Shown here piece after piece: positions 1 to 7,131 of a stretch of DNA of 22,275 nucleotides; position 1 is the first letter of the stretch, and each line of letters begins with the position of its first letter. Origin of the DNA: a virus; IMG/VR virus record IMGVR_UViG_3300034061_003276, positions 1 through 22,275 of that record; one strand, written 5' to 3'. The position numbers and the translations under genes are program-made. Below the pieces are notes generated by a model. That model did not search any database. It saw nothing but the letters and a program-made list of their open reading frames with translations, and was not told the origin of the DNA.

Positions 1-86
1 AGCCCCTTGTCCACGACCGCTTGCGCGACCTTGGGCAGGTTGTTCTGGATGAGGGTAGATACGATACCAGCGACGATGGGTAGCAT
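1..86 (-). CDS. Small phage protein, partial (3' end outside window)
   Basis: Only the first 28 codons are present; the product begins MLPIVAGIVSTLIQNNLPKV. The ATG overlaps the TGA of the 24-aa gene by one base (TGATG), and GGAGG lies 10 bases upstream, a good though slightly distant ribosome site. The start is a short hydrophobic stretch followed by an amphipathic segment (PKVAQAVVDKG). I have an impression that proteins with this opening occur in tailed phages, usually unannotated, but cannot assign a function. Its position at the end of a run of membrane-associated small genes suggests a role at the cell envelope, which is inference only. Confidence 0.6.
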   Translation of the reverse strand, partial: MLPIVAGIVSTLIQNNLPKVAQAVVDKG

Positions 87-160
87 CAGTAACTAACCTC
101 CGCAAGGGCCAACATCAGGACGGTCATTAACAAGACGATGATGCCGAAGATGTAGTTCAT
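86..160 (-). CDS. 24-aa single-pass membrane peptide
   Basis: This is a complete 25-codon reading frame. It starts MNYIFGII, continues with a Leu/Met/Val-rich core and ends ALAEVSY. Almost the whole peptide is one transmembrane helix, with only one charged residue (Glu near the C-terminus). The ATG overlaps the preceding TGA as ATGA, and the stop overlaps the next ATG as TGATG, so it sits in a translationally coupled chain. No independent Shine-Dalgarno is visible, which also favours coupling. The precise fit between neighbours argues for a real gene. The function is unknown; small phage membrane peptides can be holin-like, antiholin-like or accessory, and nothing here decides between them. 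Confidence 0.6.
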   Translation of the reverse strand: MNYIFGIIVLLMTVLMLALAEVSY

Positions 161-606
161 TTTAGGTGAAACGTAAGATTCTTGTGCCGTGGATAAGTCA
201 CCACCTTTTCCCCTTCTGGGCACTTGTACTTGATAGTCGCCAGCAGCGTAGCTTTTCCCGGCGCGGGTGTTTCTCTTAGCGTCAGGTAATAGGTAAAGGT
301 ATCAATGTCTGGGCCGGCAGGGCCGGAGAACTTAGGGTTGGACGACACCGCTTCTAAAACTACGCCCTTGCCATCTCTAATCGCCGGGACAAAAGATTCG
401 ACTGAGCAGTCATCCCGCTTTTTGATTCTGGCTACCGTTACCGAAATCGGCTCACCAATACTGGCAGGCTCAATCTGGAAGTGTTCCGGTGCCCACTCGA
501 TGATGGTTCTATCCACCCAGCCAAACTTGTCGAACAACGTATACCCGCCGCCGAGCGCAGCAATACTAGCCGCCACCGCACCAATTGCTTTATGTAAGTC
601 AATCAT
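157..606 (-). CDS. Membrane-anchored phage protein of unknown function (149 aa)
   Basis: The product starts MIDLHKAIGAVAASIAALGG. Residues about 6-22 form a moderately hydrophobic, Ala/Gly-rich helix that could be an N-terminal membrane anchor or uncleaved signal. The remainder is soluble and looks beta-rich, with two cysteines about 60 residues apart (RDDC and KYKC) that could pair outside the cytoplasm. The chosen ATG overlaps the upstream TGA as ATGA; a GTG nine bases earlier would add three residues and cannot be excluded. I do not recognise a named domain. It lies between two other small membrane proteins, so an envelope-facing role in lysis or entry is plausible but unproven. Confidence 0.75.
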   Translation of the reverse strand: MIDLHKAIGAVAASIAALGGGYTLFDKFGWVDRTIIEWAPEHFQIEPASIGEPISVTVARIKKRDDCSVESFVPAIRDGKGVVLEAVSSNPKFSGPAGPDIDTFTYYLTLRETPAPGKATLLATIKYKCPEGEKVVTYPRHKNLTFHLK

Positions 607-1109
607 TCCGGCCACCGATCCACCATGAACATGACGATGTGAAAGAGAATCAGCGCGCCTGTGGCCACTACGACGGCGATCAAACCTGCATCACTTGCGT
701 TCTTGATGAACTTCTTGCGCCGCCTGATCTGTTCGTAAATCATCTTCTCGCGCTGCTCTTTGATGCGCCGTCGCATTTGCACAAACTCAACGTAGCCGTC
801 GCGGCCAAGGTGCTGGAGCGGTCCGTAGTGGAACCAGTGGTACAGCGTCTTTTCCATTTCCTTGATCTTGACCTGGGCGGCGTAGGCGTCAAACGCCTCA
901 ACGGTGGCTGATTTGGAAAAGGTGAGCTTTTTGAAGAGCGGGGGCTTGGCCTGCTCGCCGTTCATCCACTCTTGCAGGTCACTGACGGCGCCGGCCCACT
1001 TGCCGAGCTGGCCAAAGACATCCTCGGCTTCTCGGCCAATCTCAACCGCTTTCTTCAGTCCGTTGAAGACGGCAGTCGCAGTCGCCAACAGACTGATTGG
1101 GTCTAGCAT
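603..1109 (-). CDS. Phage protein with C-terminal membrane segment (168 aa)
   Basis: The N-terminal part (residues 1-50) is helical and amphipathic (MLDPISLLATATAVFNGLKK). A PPLFKK motif falls at about residues 56-61. A long helical, strongly basic stretch runs from about 112 to 136 (RRRIKEQREK and IRRRKKF), followed by one transmembrane helix at about 141-163. The basic residues before the helix predict the N-terminal bulk in the cytoplasm. AAGGTG, with TGAG between it and the ATG, is the probable ribosome site. It seems to belong to a family of unannotated phage proteins found near ejection or lysis genes, but I cannot name one with certainty. An early guess would be a membrane-associated accessory of lysis or DNA entry. 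Confidence 0.75.
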   Translation of the reverse strand: MLDPISLLATATAVFNGLKKAVEIGREAEDVFGQLGKWAGAVSDLQEWMNGEQAKPPLFKKLTFSKSATVEAFDAYAAQVKIKEMEKTLYHWFHYGPLQHLGRDGYVEFVQMRRRIKEQREKMIYEQIRRRKKFIKNASDAGLIAVVVATGALILFHIVMFMVDRWPE

Positions 1110-1110
1110 C

Positions 1111-1275
1111 TCACACCTTTAACACGAGCCCCAAGAGCAGCATGATGATCGCGCCCGCAGTGCCGATCAAGATATGCTCCAGCCGCTTGATGCGCAGGAT
1201 CGTCTCTTTCCATCGTTCCGCGCACACCGCTTCATGCGTTGACAAGCGAGCCTCCACTTCGTTTGCTGATGTCAT
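1111..1275 (-). CDS. XhlA-like small membrane protein (54 aa), possible holin accessory
   Basis: The product has a charged helical N-terminal half (EVEARLSTHEAVCAERWKET) with coiled-coil character (RIKRLEHIL). A single C-terminal transmembrane helix follows (ILIGTAGAIIMLLLGLVLKV). That arrangement and length fit the haemolysin XhlA family, whose members work with holins in some prophages. The start chosen is the ATG overlapping the preceding stop as TGATG, with GGAG at a good distance; a longer in-frame start 57 bases upstream lies inside the 712-aa gene and has no better support. The family assignment is from architecture, not from a search. No endolysin or classical holin is visible beside it in the window. 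Confidence 0.7.
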   Translation of the reverse strand: MTSANEVEARLSTHEAVCAERWKETILRIKRLEHILIGTAGAIIMLLLGLVLKV

Positions 1276-3413
1276 CACTCTGCTCCATAAACTGCCGCCC
1301 CTGCTGTCACTGCGGAGCCGGTAGGAATCCACGACCTGTCGTCTGACAACGCCTTTAGCACCTTGTTGCGCTGAACTGCGGGAACTTTCTCAAGCGCTTT
1401 GAGCAAGTCCTCATTGCTGCGCAACGACTTAATGATGATGTCCATTGTCTTGACGTCTGCTTTTGCACCCAAGATCGTCAAAATGCGATTGCTGGCGGTC
1501 ACTGTTGGGTCAAAGAACGCCGGCAATTTAAACATGCCTTTGTTGCGCTGCAAGATGCCTTCGATTGGCTCGCGGCCTTCACCGATCGCCGTCTCAATCG
1601 CGCCGCGCCGTTCGATGCCTTCCGCCAACTTGTTAAGCGTCGGATACTTGGCGCCCATCTCTTTAACGATGTCGTAGTTGCCGACGCCGAACACCTTCTC
1701 GATCTCTTTCGGATTGTCGCCGCGCACCAAGCGCACGTACTCGTCAGGCGAACGCTTGAACAAGTCGAGCGCTTTGGCCGCCAGCTTCTGCTGGTTGACT
1801 TCTGTCATGCCAGACTCAAAAGCGTCCAGATAGCTGCGCCAACCTTTACCGCCAGCCGCCTCAATGGCGTCGTCGATGATGGGTTTGATGCGAGACAAGA
1901 CGCCCGCTGCCACCTGACGGGCTGCGGGGGAGTCTGGGTCTTTAAACAAAGTCTCAATAGCACTGTTGACAGAGTTCTTGCGCAGCGCGTACAGCGCATC
2001 GGGAGAGATGATTCCGCCGGCCTTTGTCCACTTATCAATGTCGCGGATGACCTTCCCAAGCGCGGCCTCGAATTGGTCGTTGCCGGCCATCTCGTCAATC
2101 TTGCCAAGTTCTTTGACCTTGCCGATAAAGTCAGCCGGGCGCAGCGGCTTCAAGCCTTCGGCCTCTAGGCTGTCCAGTTGGTACTTGGCAAAGCGCGCCG
2201 CGTCACCAAACAGCAGCGATTCATCAGCCGATTTTGCCGCGTAATTTTCGGCATTGTCTGCCATTTGCATTAGCCGTTCGCTGCGATCTGGGCGCTGACC
2301 CATGAGAACTTGCGGCTGCGCGGCTTCTTCACCTGCGCGTGCTTTGGCGGTAGTTTTTGCGCGCTCTAGCATGCGAACATCTTCGACCTTGCCAGTAGCG
2401 GCGCCTTGGAAACGTGACACATCAGTCTCTAAACCTGGCGCGTACTTCCCTGCTAGCCCGGCGTCACTCAACGCCTGTTCGCGCATCGGCGCGGTCAAAC
2501 CGCGCAGGTTTTGTTTCGTAGCCTCGCGGGTCGCACGGGCTTCGGTTTGTGTGATGCCGCCCGCAAGACGCGCAAGCTCATTAAGTTGGTCTTCGCCTTG
2601 CAAACGCCGTAACGCGTTGACGGTGTTGTCCAAGTCTTTCTTTGCTGCAAGGTCTACAAGCGAAATAAACGCAGGGCGCGACACGCCAACAAGCGCCTCG
2701 TCAGGAATTCCAGTGCCGGCTGCGCGGAGCGCTGCTATAGCGTTTGGCATGTTCTGCTCGCCAATCGCCTCCCGCAACACATTAACCGCGCGGCGTTGGG
2801 GCAGCCCCATGCTAAGTACGTCCATTGCGGCGCCGGTGCCTTTCGCGCCTGCCTTAACAAGACCGCTTAATGCAGGCCCAGCAACCGCACCAATGCCAGC
2901 CCCTGTTTCGATGTCTTCGCCAGTCATAGCCGCAGCACCGCCACCTACGGCAGCGCCTGCGCCCATGCGCGCGGGAAGAGACGGGCCAACAAAGCCGCCA
3001 GTCTCAAGCGCTCTTGCCAAGCCTGGCAAACCAGCCCGAGCGGCGCCTACCCCCAGCGCGGGACCAAGGCCCGCAGTGCCTGCGATTTGAGTGCCTACGC
3101 GGCCTACTGTGCGCCCTGTGGCGTCTGGCTCAGCGCCTAGCACTTCGGTAGAAAACTGTTGGATCAGCGCGCGCCTACGCGCGTTCTCAGCAGCGCTCTC
3201 AAACGGTCGTATGACCGTAGAACCAATGCTGCCCAGCCCTTCTACAATACCGCCGCGTATGTTGCGTTCGGCCTGCGCAATTGACGCGCGCGCTTCGGGC
3301 GAAATGAAAGGAATTGCTTCAGCGGTGGACAGACGCGCGGCAGACGGCGCGGGCTCATCTAAGAAACGAATTTTGCTTGACTGCGGCTGTTCATCGAGGA
3401 ATCTGATGCCCAT
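1275..3413 (-). CDS. Probable DNA ejection / internal virion protein (712 aa, P22 gp16 position)
   Basis: This is the last of three consecutive large genes that follow the neck and tail genes, the place where P22 carries its three ejection proteins (gp7, gp20, gp16). The N-terminus has two short copies of a motif, IRFLDE at residues 3-8 and 15-20. A Gly/Ala-rich, weakly hydrophobic zone follows (about 90-190, including GAGAAVGGGAAAMTG), which could insert in membranes. From about 200 to the end the protein is mostly helical and charged. Size, order and composition support the call; direct sequence similarity to P22 gp16 is not obvious by eye. A ribosome site AGAGGTG lies just upstream, overlapping the end of the previous gene. 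Confidence 0.65.
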   Translation of the reverse strand: MGIRFLDEQPQSSKIRFLDEPAPSAARLSTAEAIPFISPEARASIAQAERNIRGGIVEGLGSIGSTVIRPFESAAENARRRALIQQFSTEVLGAEPDATGRTVGRVGTQIAGTAGLGPALGVGAARAGLPGLARALETGGFVGPSLPARMGAGAAVGGGAAAMTGEDIETGAGIGAVAGPALSGLVKAGAKGTGAAMDVLSMGLPQRRAVNVLREAIGEQNMPNAIAALRAAGTGIPDEALVGVSRPAFISLVDLAAKKDLDNTVNALRRLQGEDQLNELARLAGGITQTEARATREATKQNLRGLTAPMREQALSDAGLAGKYAPGLETDVSRFQGAATGKVEDVRMLERAKTTAKARAGEEAAQPQVLMGQRPDRSERLMQMADNAENYAAKSADESLLFGDAARFAKYQLDSLEAEGLKPLRPADFIGKVKELGKIDEMAGNDQFEAALGKVIRDIDKWTKAGGIISPDALYALRKNSVNSAIETLFKDPDSPAARQVAAGVLSRIKPIIDDAIEAAGGKGWRSYLDAFESGMTEVNQQKLAAKALDLFKRSPDEYVRLVRGDNPKEIEKVFGVGNYDIVKEMGAKYPTLNKLAEGIERRGAIETAIGEGREPIEGILQRNKGMFKLPAFFDPTVTASNRILTILGAKADVKTMDIIIKSLRSNEDLLKALEKVPAVQRNKVLKALSDDRSWIPTGSAVTAGAAVYGAE

Positions 3414-3415
3414 GA

Positions 3416-4921
3416 TTAGTTCACCTCTGCTGGCCTACCGCCGACAGTAATCCGTGTGCCTCTGGGCAGATTTGCCGCTTCAGCTTCGTGCACAGTGCGA
3501 AACGCGGGAACTTCCGACGGCGCTGTGCCGCGCGTCGTGCTACTGCTGCTGCGGCGGTCTGTGACGCCGGGCCGACCACCGGGCGATGGTGTCGGCGCAG
3601 GCTCTTGCGCGTAGAACTGTTTTAGATTCTCAAGAATCTTCGTCGCGGCTTCATAGCTTTGCGACGGGTCGGATATTGCGTCCAAGTTTAGTCGCAGTTC
3701 TACATTCGAGTTGAGTTCTGACGCTGACTTTCCGGTCAACTTCTTAAGCGCGGACATCAACGCCATGCGCGATGATTTAATCTCATCGCGCAAAGATTGC
3801 GCTCTAGCGCCTACTGCGCGGCCAGCAACTTGACCAGGACCGCTAGCTTCAATAGACGACAGGACGTTACTAACCGCACCGCGCTGTTCGCTTGGGATAG
3901 CGCGCTGTCGGTTTAGCTCATCAAAATTTGTTTGCAAGGTATCAAGAATGTCAAGGAATTGACCGCGCGCTGTAGCTTGCTCTGTTGCGCGTTTACCCGC
4001 CGACGGCTCTTTGCCGGCAATACCTACAACGCCTGGTGCAGTAAAGCCACCGCCGGTATAGACGCGCGCATCAACCTTCAACATGCGCGTAGAATCGTCG
4101 GGGTCAACAACGTCCGTAAGCGTAGGCGCGGCTGAACGACCTAGCGCGTCGATGCGGTTTTCAACTTCAGCGCGCTGCATGCTGTTGGGCGGCAAAGTGT
4201 CGCGCAGTTCTTGCAGGCGTTGCAACTCGGGTTTTCTTTCAGTTGTTTGTCTGTCCGCTGCCGCGCGCGCAGAAATCATTGCCGCTTCAGCGCGCTGCCG
4301 CTCGAAAGGCAACTTAGCTGCTGCGGTCGCAGCTTGCGACGTAGCTGCTCGCGCGCGCGCTTGCCCCGCCTCAGCAGTCATTTGCGCATTTGCCAAGCTG
4401 CCTCGCTGATATGCCGTCATCGATGCATTCGCAAGTCGTTTGATCGTTGACCCATCGCCATAGGTCTGAAGCATGCGAAGATCGTCTTCAGTCACGCCGG
4501 GGATGCGAGCGATCTGCGGACGTACGGCGTCAAGAGTTGACTGATCACTGACGCTTGACAGAAGCTGACCCATCAGACCTATGCGGTCTGTTTGCGCCTT
4601 GATTCGAGCTGCTTCAGCTTCTCGATTTGCTTTATCTAACTTAAGCTGCGTCTCGGCGTACTGCGCGCCCTTGGCTCCAAGCCCGCGCTGTTGCAATGCT
4701 GCGACGCGCTCTTCTAAGCTCATGCCGGGTTTAAAACCAGAAAGCACCGTTTCGTAGTCTTGTTCACGGCGCTGCTCGCGCATGGCGTTCTGGATCTTCA
4801 TCTCGCCCATACGCTGTTCTTGGAGGGCGTTCTGGATCTGCGCTACGCGACCTGATTGGGCTAGCGGATCGGGCAGTTGCAGCCCTTGCACTTGCAAAGC
4901 GATGTTTGGTTGAAGCGGCAT
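3416..4921 (-). CDS. Probable DNA ejection / internal virion protein (501 aa, P22 gp20 position)
   Basis: The middle gene of the three-gene ejection block. The product is Gln/Ala/Arg-rich and almost entirely helical: QNALQEQRMGEMKIQNAMRE near residues 31-50 and a long region at about 100-270 have coiled-coil character. The last 70 residues are Pro/Ser/Thr-rich and probably flexible (PAPTPSPGGRPG, then SSSSTTRG), ending in a small RGTRITVGGRPAEV segment. P22 gp20 is a similar-sized helical injection protein, so the placement and composition agree. AAGGA stands seven bases before the ATG. I see no enzyme motif. The function is inferred from order and composition rather than clear homology. Confidence 0.65.
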   Translation of the reverse strand: MPLQPNIALQVQGLQLPDPLAQSGRVAQIQNALQEQRMGEMKIQNAMREQRREQDYETVLSGFKPGMSLEERVAALQQRGLGAKGAQYAETQLKLDKANREAEAARIKAQTDRIGLMGQLLSSVSDQSTLDAVRPQIARIPGVTEDDLRMLQTYGDGSTIKRLANASMTAYQRGSLANAQMTAEAGQARARAATSQAATAAAKLPFERQRAEAAMISARAAADRQTTERKPELQRLQELRDTLPPNSMQRAEVENRIDALGRSAAPTLTDVVDPDDSTRMLKVDARVYTGGGFTAPGVVGIAGKEPSAGKRATEQATARGQFLDILDTLQTNFDELNRQRAIPSEQRGAVSNVLSSIEASGPGQVAGRAVGARAQSLRDEIKSSRMALMSALKKLTGKSASELNSNVELRLNLDAISDPSQSYEAATKILENLKQFYAQEPAPTPSPGGRPGVTDRRSSSSTTRGTAPSEVPAFRTVHEAEAANLPRGTRITVGGRPAEVN

Positions 4922-4930
4922 AGCTATTCC

Positions 4931-6655
4931 TTACGGGAGGTACGACGACCGACGCAAAGCGTTTGCCAAGTCTTGATTAGCTGAATAGTTTAGGTACTGA
5001 CCTAACGCCCCTGTCAAGGCATTTGTCATGCCCACTTGACCAGCCGCTTGCGCCGCTCCGATGCTAGTTGTCAGGTTGCCTGCGGTCTGCCCAAATGCCC
5101 CCGCAGCAGCTCCTTGATTAGCTGCCGCAGCTTGACCCAGCGTCGTCAGGCCAGACAACGGTTGCAGGCGGTTGGCGCGCTCGGTTTGGAACCGATTGAA
5201 TGCGCTGCCGTACTCTTGCGAGCCCATCTCTTGACCGTAGCGCTGCAACGCCTTGCCGGTAGCGCCGGACAGCAGACCGCCCTTCGCGGCGCGGCTAGCC
5301 TCCAGCGCCTTCATGCCTTCGCTCAACCGGAACGCATAGCCTGGGTCTTGTTGGAAGTCTGACATGCCAAACGGACGCGCGAACTTGCCGTATTCAGCCG
5401 CTGCTGTGTTGCCCGACAGCCCGAGCAGGTTGAGGAGCTGGTTCTGCGCCGTGATGCCGGCTGCGCGGTAGGGCTCTTGCAGCGCCTTCTGCTCGTTGAA
5501 GATGTCACGGGCAAGCTGACGCGCCTCACGGGCAGACTCTGCTTGGATGTTTGCAGCGTCCGTGGCCGCGCGGGAGCCCATAAAGGCGCTGGCCAGCAAA
5601 GACAACGGAACACCGTAATCTTTGGCAAGTTTGGCAAAATCACTGAGATTAAACCCAGCGTTTGTAATTGCTGCTGCGTCAGCAGCGCTAATAACAGAGC
5701 CAGTTACGGGGTCTAGCACATCGCCAGCGCCGCCGTAGCCTGAAATAGTTCCTGCGCCTGGATTCCCTGCCGCTGGCGGCCCCATAAAACCGCCAGCACC
5801 TGCACCAGCACCAGCACCAGCACCAGCGCCGGTTCCGGCAGTTAAACCTACAGAGGCGTCATACGCAGCTAACGCCTCAGGACTGAGCGTCGCCGGCACG
5901 CCGCCAGCAGTCAAGCCCACGGACGCATCGTAAGCCGCTAACGCCTCGGGGCTAAGCGCGTTAGCCACACCTACACTTGTTGCAGCAGCCCCAGGAGCAA
6001 GCGCGTTAGACGACCCAAGCAATCCTGCGCTGGCGTCCGCAGCAGCAAGCTCTGCCGCAGTCAACGGCGTCGCTGCGCCCATCGTTGCCAGCGGCGAGGT
6101 GGCGACCGGGAACGCGGTGGCGGTTTCAGCCGCAGTTTTTGCCAAGCCAATGTTTTGGTTTACAAACCCAAGTTCCATTGGGTTAGTAGCCATCGTCAAT
6201 TGCACCGCAGCGTCGTACTGACCGCTTGCGATCAAAGAGTCAACAATCGGCGCGGTAGAAACGCCTGCGGTAGACGCAATATGCGCCGCAGATGCTATGT
6301 TACCTTCAGCGGCCAACTGCGACGCAAGCATCGCTGGGTCTATGCCAGAGGGCAGCGCGGCGCCTGTGGCAGCAGCAAGCTCGGCGGCTGCGGAAGCGTC
6401 CCCCATAACCGCAAGCGCCTCTGCACCGTGAGCCGCAACCAAGTCAGCGGCTGCCGCCTCGGACACCGCTTCCCCTGCCGCAGTAGCAAAACCTCCCGCT
6501 TGGTAATACATCCCCAGCGCGGCGGCAGCAACTTTAACTACGTCCGGATGAACACCAAGCGGTCGCGCAATTGCTGACGCTACGTCGTCAACTATCCCGC
6601 CAACAGTCGTAACAAAGCCTTTGGCAAAATCTTCTAAATCTTTAAAAAAGCTCAT
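4931..6655 (-). CDS. Probable DNA transfer / ejection protein (574 aa, P22 gp7 position)
   Basis: The N-terminal third is very Ala-rich and helical. The centre holds an exactly repeated 18-residue block (residues 234-251 and 257-274, LSPEALAAYDASVGLTAG), a weaker third copy at about 198-214, and a Gly-Ala alternating linker at about 276-288. The C-terminal third (from about 360) is charged and helical and looks like the conserved part: QDPGYAFRLSEGMKALEASR, then GGLLSGATGKALQRYGQE. I associate this motif with phage DNA-transfer proteins that leave the virion during infection. The start overlaps the preceding stop as TAATG. The gene leads the three-gene ejection block. Confidence is good for a virion/ejection protein, lower for equivalence to gp7. 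Confidence 0.7.
   Translation of the reverse strand: MSFFKDLEDFAKGFVTTVGGIVDDVASAIARPLGVHPDVVKVAAAALGMYYQAGGFATAAGEAVSEAAAADLVAAHGAEALAVMGDASAAAELAAATGAALPSGIDPAMLASQLAAEGNIASAAHIASTAGVSTAPIVDSLIASGQYDAAVQLTMATNPMELGFVNQNIGLAKTAAETATAFPVATSPLATMGAATPLTAAELAAADASAGLLGSSNALAPGAAATSVGVANALSPEALAAYDASVGLTAGGVPATLSPEALAAYDASVGLTAGTGAGAGAGAGAGAGGFMGPPAAGNPGAGTISGYGGAGDVLDPVTGSVISAADAAAITNAGFNLSDFAKLAKDYGVPLSLLASAFMGSRAATDAANIQAESAREARQLARDIFNEQKALQEPYRAAGITAQNQLLNLLGLSGNTAAAEYGKFARPFGMSDFQQDPGYAFRLSEGMKALEASRAAKGGLLSGATGKALQRYGQEMGSQEYGSAFNRFQTERANRLQPLSGLTTLGQAAAANQGAAAGAFGQTAGNLTTSIGAAQAAGQVGMTNALTGALGQYLNYSANQDLANALRRSSYLP
5804..5827 (-). repeat. Hexanucleotide tandem repeat coding Gly-Ala linker
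   Basis: Four perfect copies of accagc on the plus strand, with degenerate copies on both sides, encode an alternating Gly-Ala stretch of the 574-aa ejection protein. Being in frame and a multiple of three, slippage here would lengthen or shorten a flexible linker without breaking the gene. Confidence 0.85.
5834..5956 (-). repeat. Two copies of an 18-residue repeat (LSPEALAAYDASVGLTAG)
   Basis: Bases 5903-5956 and 5834-5887 encode the same 18 residues, separated by five residues (GVPAT). Reading codon by codon, 14 of 18 codons differ between copies, all at synonymous positions. A looser third copy (LTAAELAAADASAGLL) lies upstream in the protein. Confidence 0.9.
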
Positions 6656-6990
6656 TACGATATCTCCCTGCCGCTAACTCGTAAGCTCATAGACGCTGCA
6701 AGACTGCCAAGCGTTGAGATGGAATCACCCAAGGTCAGGATGTGCCCTGCAATCTCAGGAAATGTGTACGCTTCGCCAGGCTGTAGCGATTTGTTCTGCA
6801 CGACCAGATTGCTGCTCGCCGCAGTCTGCCCCGCCGGTACGATGTTGACGCTGATCGTTCGGACCGCAGCGCTGTAGTTGATCGCGGTCATCTTGTCAAT
6901 GATCGTAGCGGTGGTGGGCGCAGTGTACTGGGTTGTCTGCACCTGCTCAACTGCTTTGGATTCAACCAACGTCCTAGCGGTGATGGGCAT
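6655..6990 (-). CDS. Conserved-looking phage virion-associated protein (111 aa)
   Basis: A soluble, Thr/Ser/Val-rich protein with no membrane segment. It is predicted beta-rich (YTAPTTATIIDKMTAINYSA, then VRTISVNIVPAGQ and LQPGEAYTFPEIAGHIL), which resembles a small beta-sandwich of structural proteins. The order of genes, between a tail fibre and the ejection proteins, suggests a virion or neck component. The stop overlaps the next ATG as TAATG, and only one base separates it from the preceding gene, so it is co-translated with both. I do not recognise a named family. Confidence 0.75.
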   Translation of the reverse strand: MPITARTLVESKAVEQVQTTQYTAPTTATIIDKMTAINYSAAVRTISVNIVPAGQTAASSNLVVQNKSLQPGEAYTFPEIAGHILTLGDSISTLGSLAASMSLRVSGREIS

Positions 6991-6991
6991 G

Positions 6992-7129
6992 TCAGTCCTC
7001 GGCAGGCAACGGCTGATTGCCTTCGGCTACCCACGCCAGATACTCTTGGTAATCACGGTTGGCGGGGTCCATCGGAATCCAAGCGCCGTCACTGATACGG
7101 CGAACGGCTTGCTGTGTCAGTTGGTACAT
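6992..7129 (-). CDS. Small fibre-associated protein (45 aa)
   Basis: Complete 46-codon gene whose product runs [31 protein letters not shown] and [14 protein letters not shown]. The [13 protein letters not shown]...GNQPLP motif recurs in short phage proteins encoded next to tail fibre genes and at the ends of fibre-assembly proteins. GGAG stands eight bases before the ATG. It begins two bases after the fibre stop and ends one base before the 111-aa gene. Its role is probably tied to the adjacent fibre (assembly or attachment), but this rests on motif recollection and position. Confidence 0.75.
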   Translation of the reverse strand: MYQLTQQAVRRISDGAWIPMDPANRDYQEYLAWVAEGNQPLPAED

Positions 7130-7131
7130 AG

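Noticed and set aside
2302-3090. Long plus-strand open frame (262 codons) opposite the 712-aa gene
   Set aside because: Ser/Ala/Pro-rich composition is the mirror of a GC-rich Ala/Gly gene; no ribosome site or recognisable motif; fully overlaps a better supported gene.
4989-5017. TTGACA on the minus strand inside the 574-aa gene as a promoter for the ejection genes
   Set aside because: At the right distance the -10 would be CCTAAA, which lacks the key first T, second A and last T.
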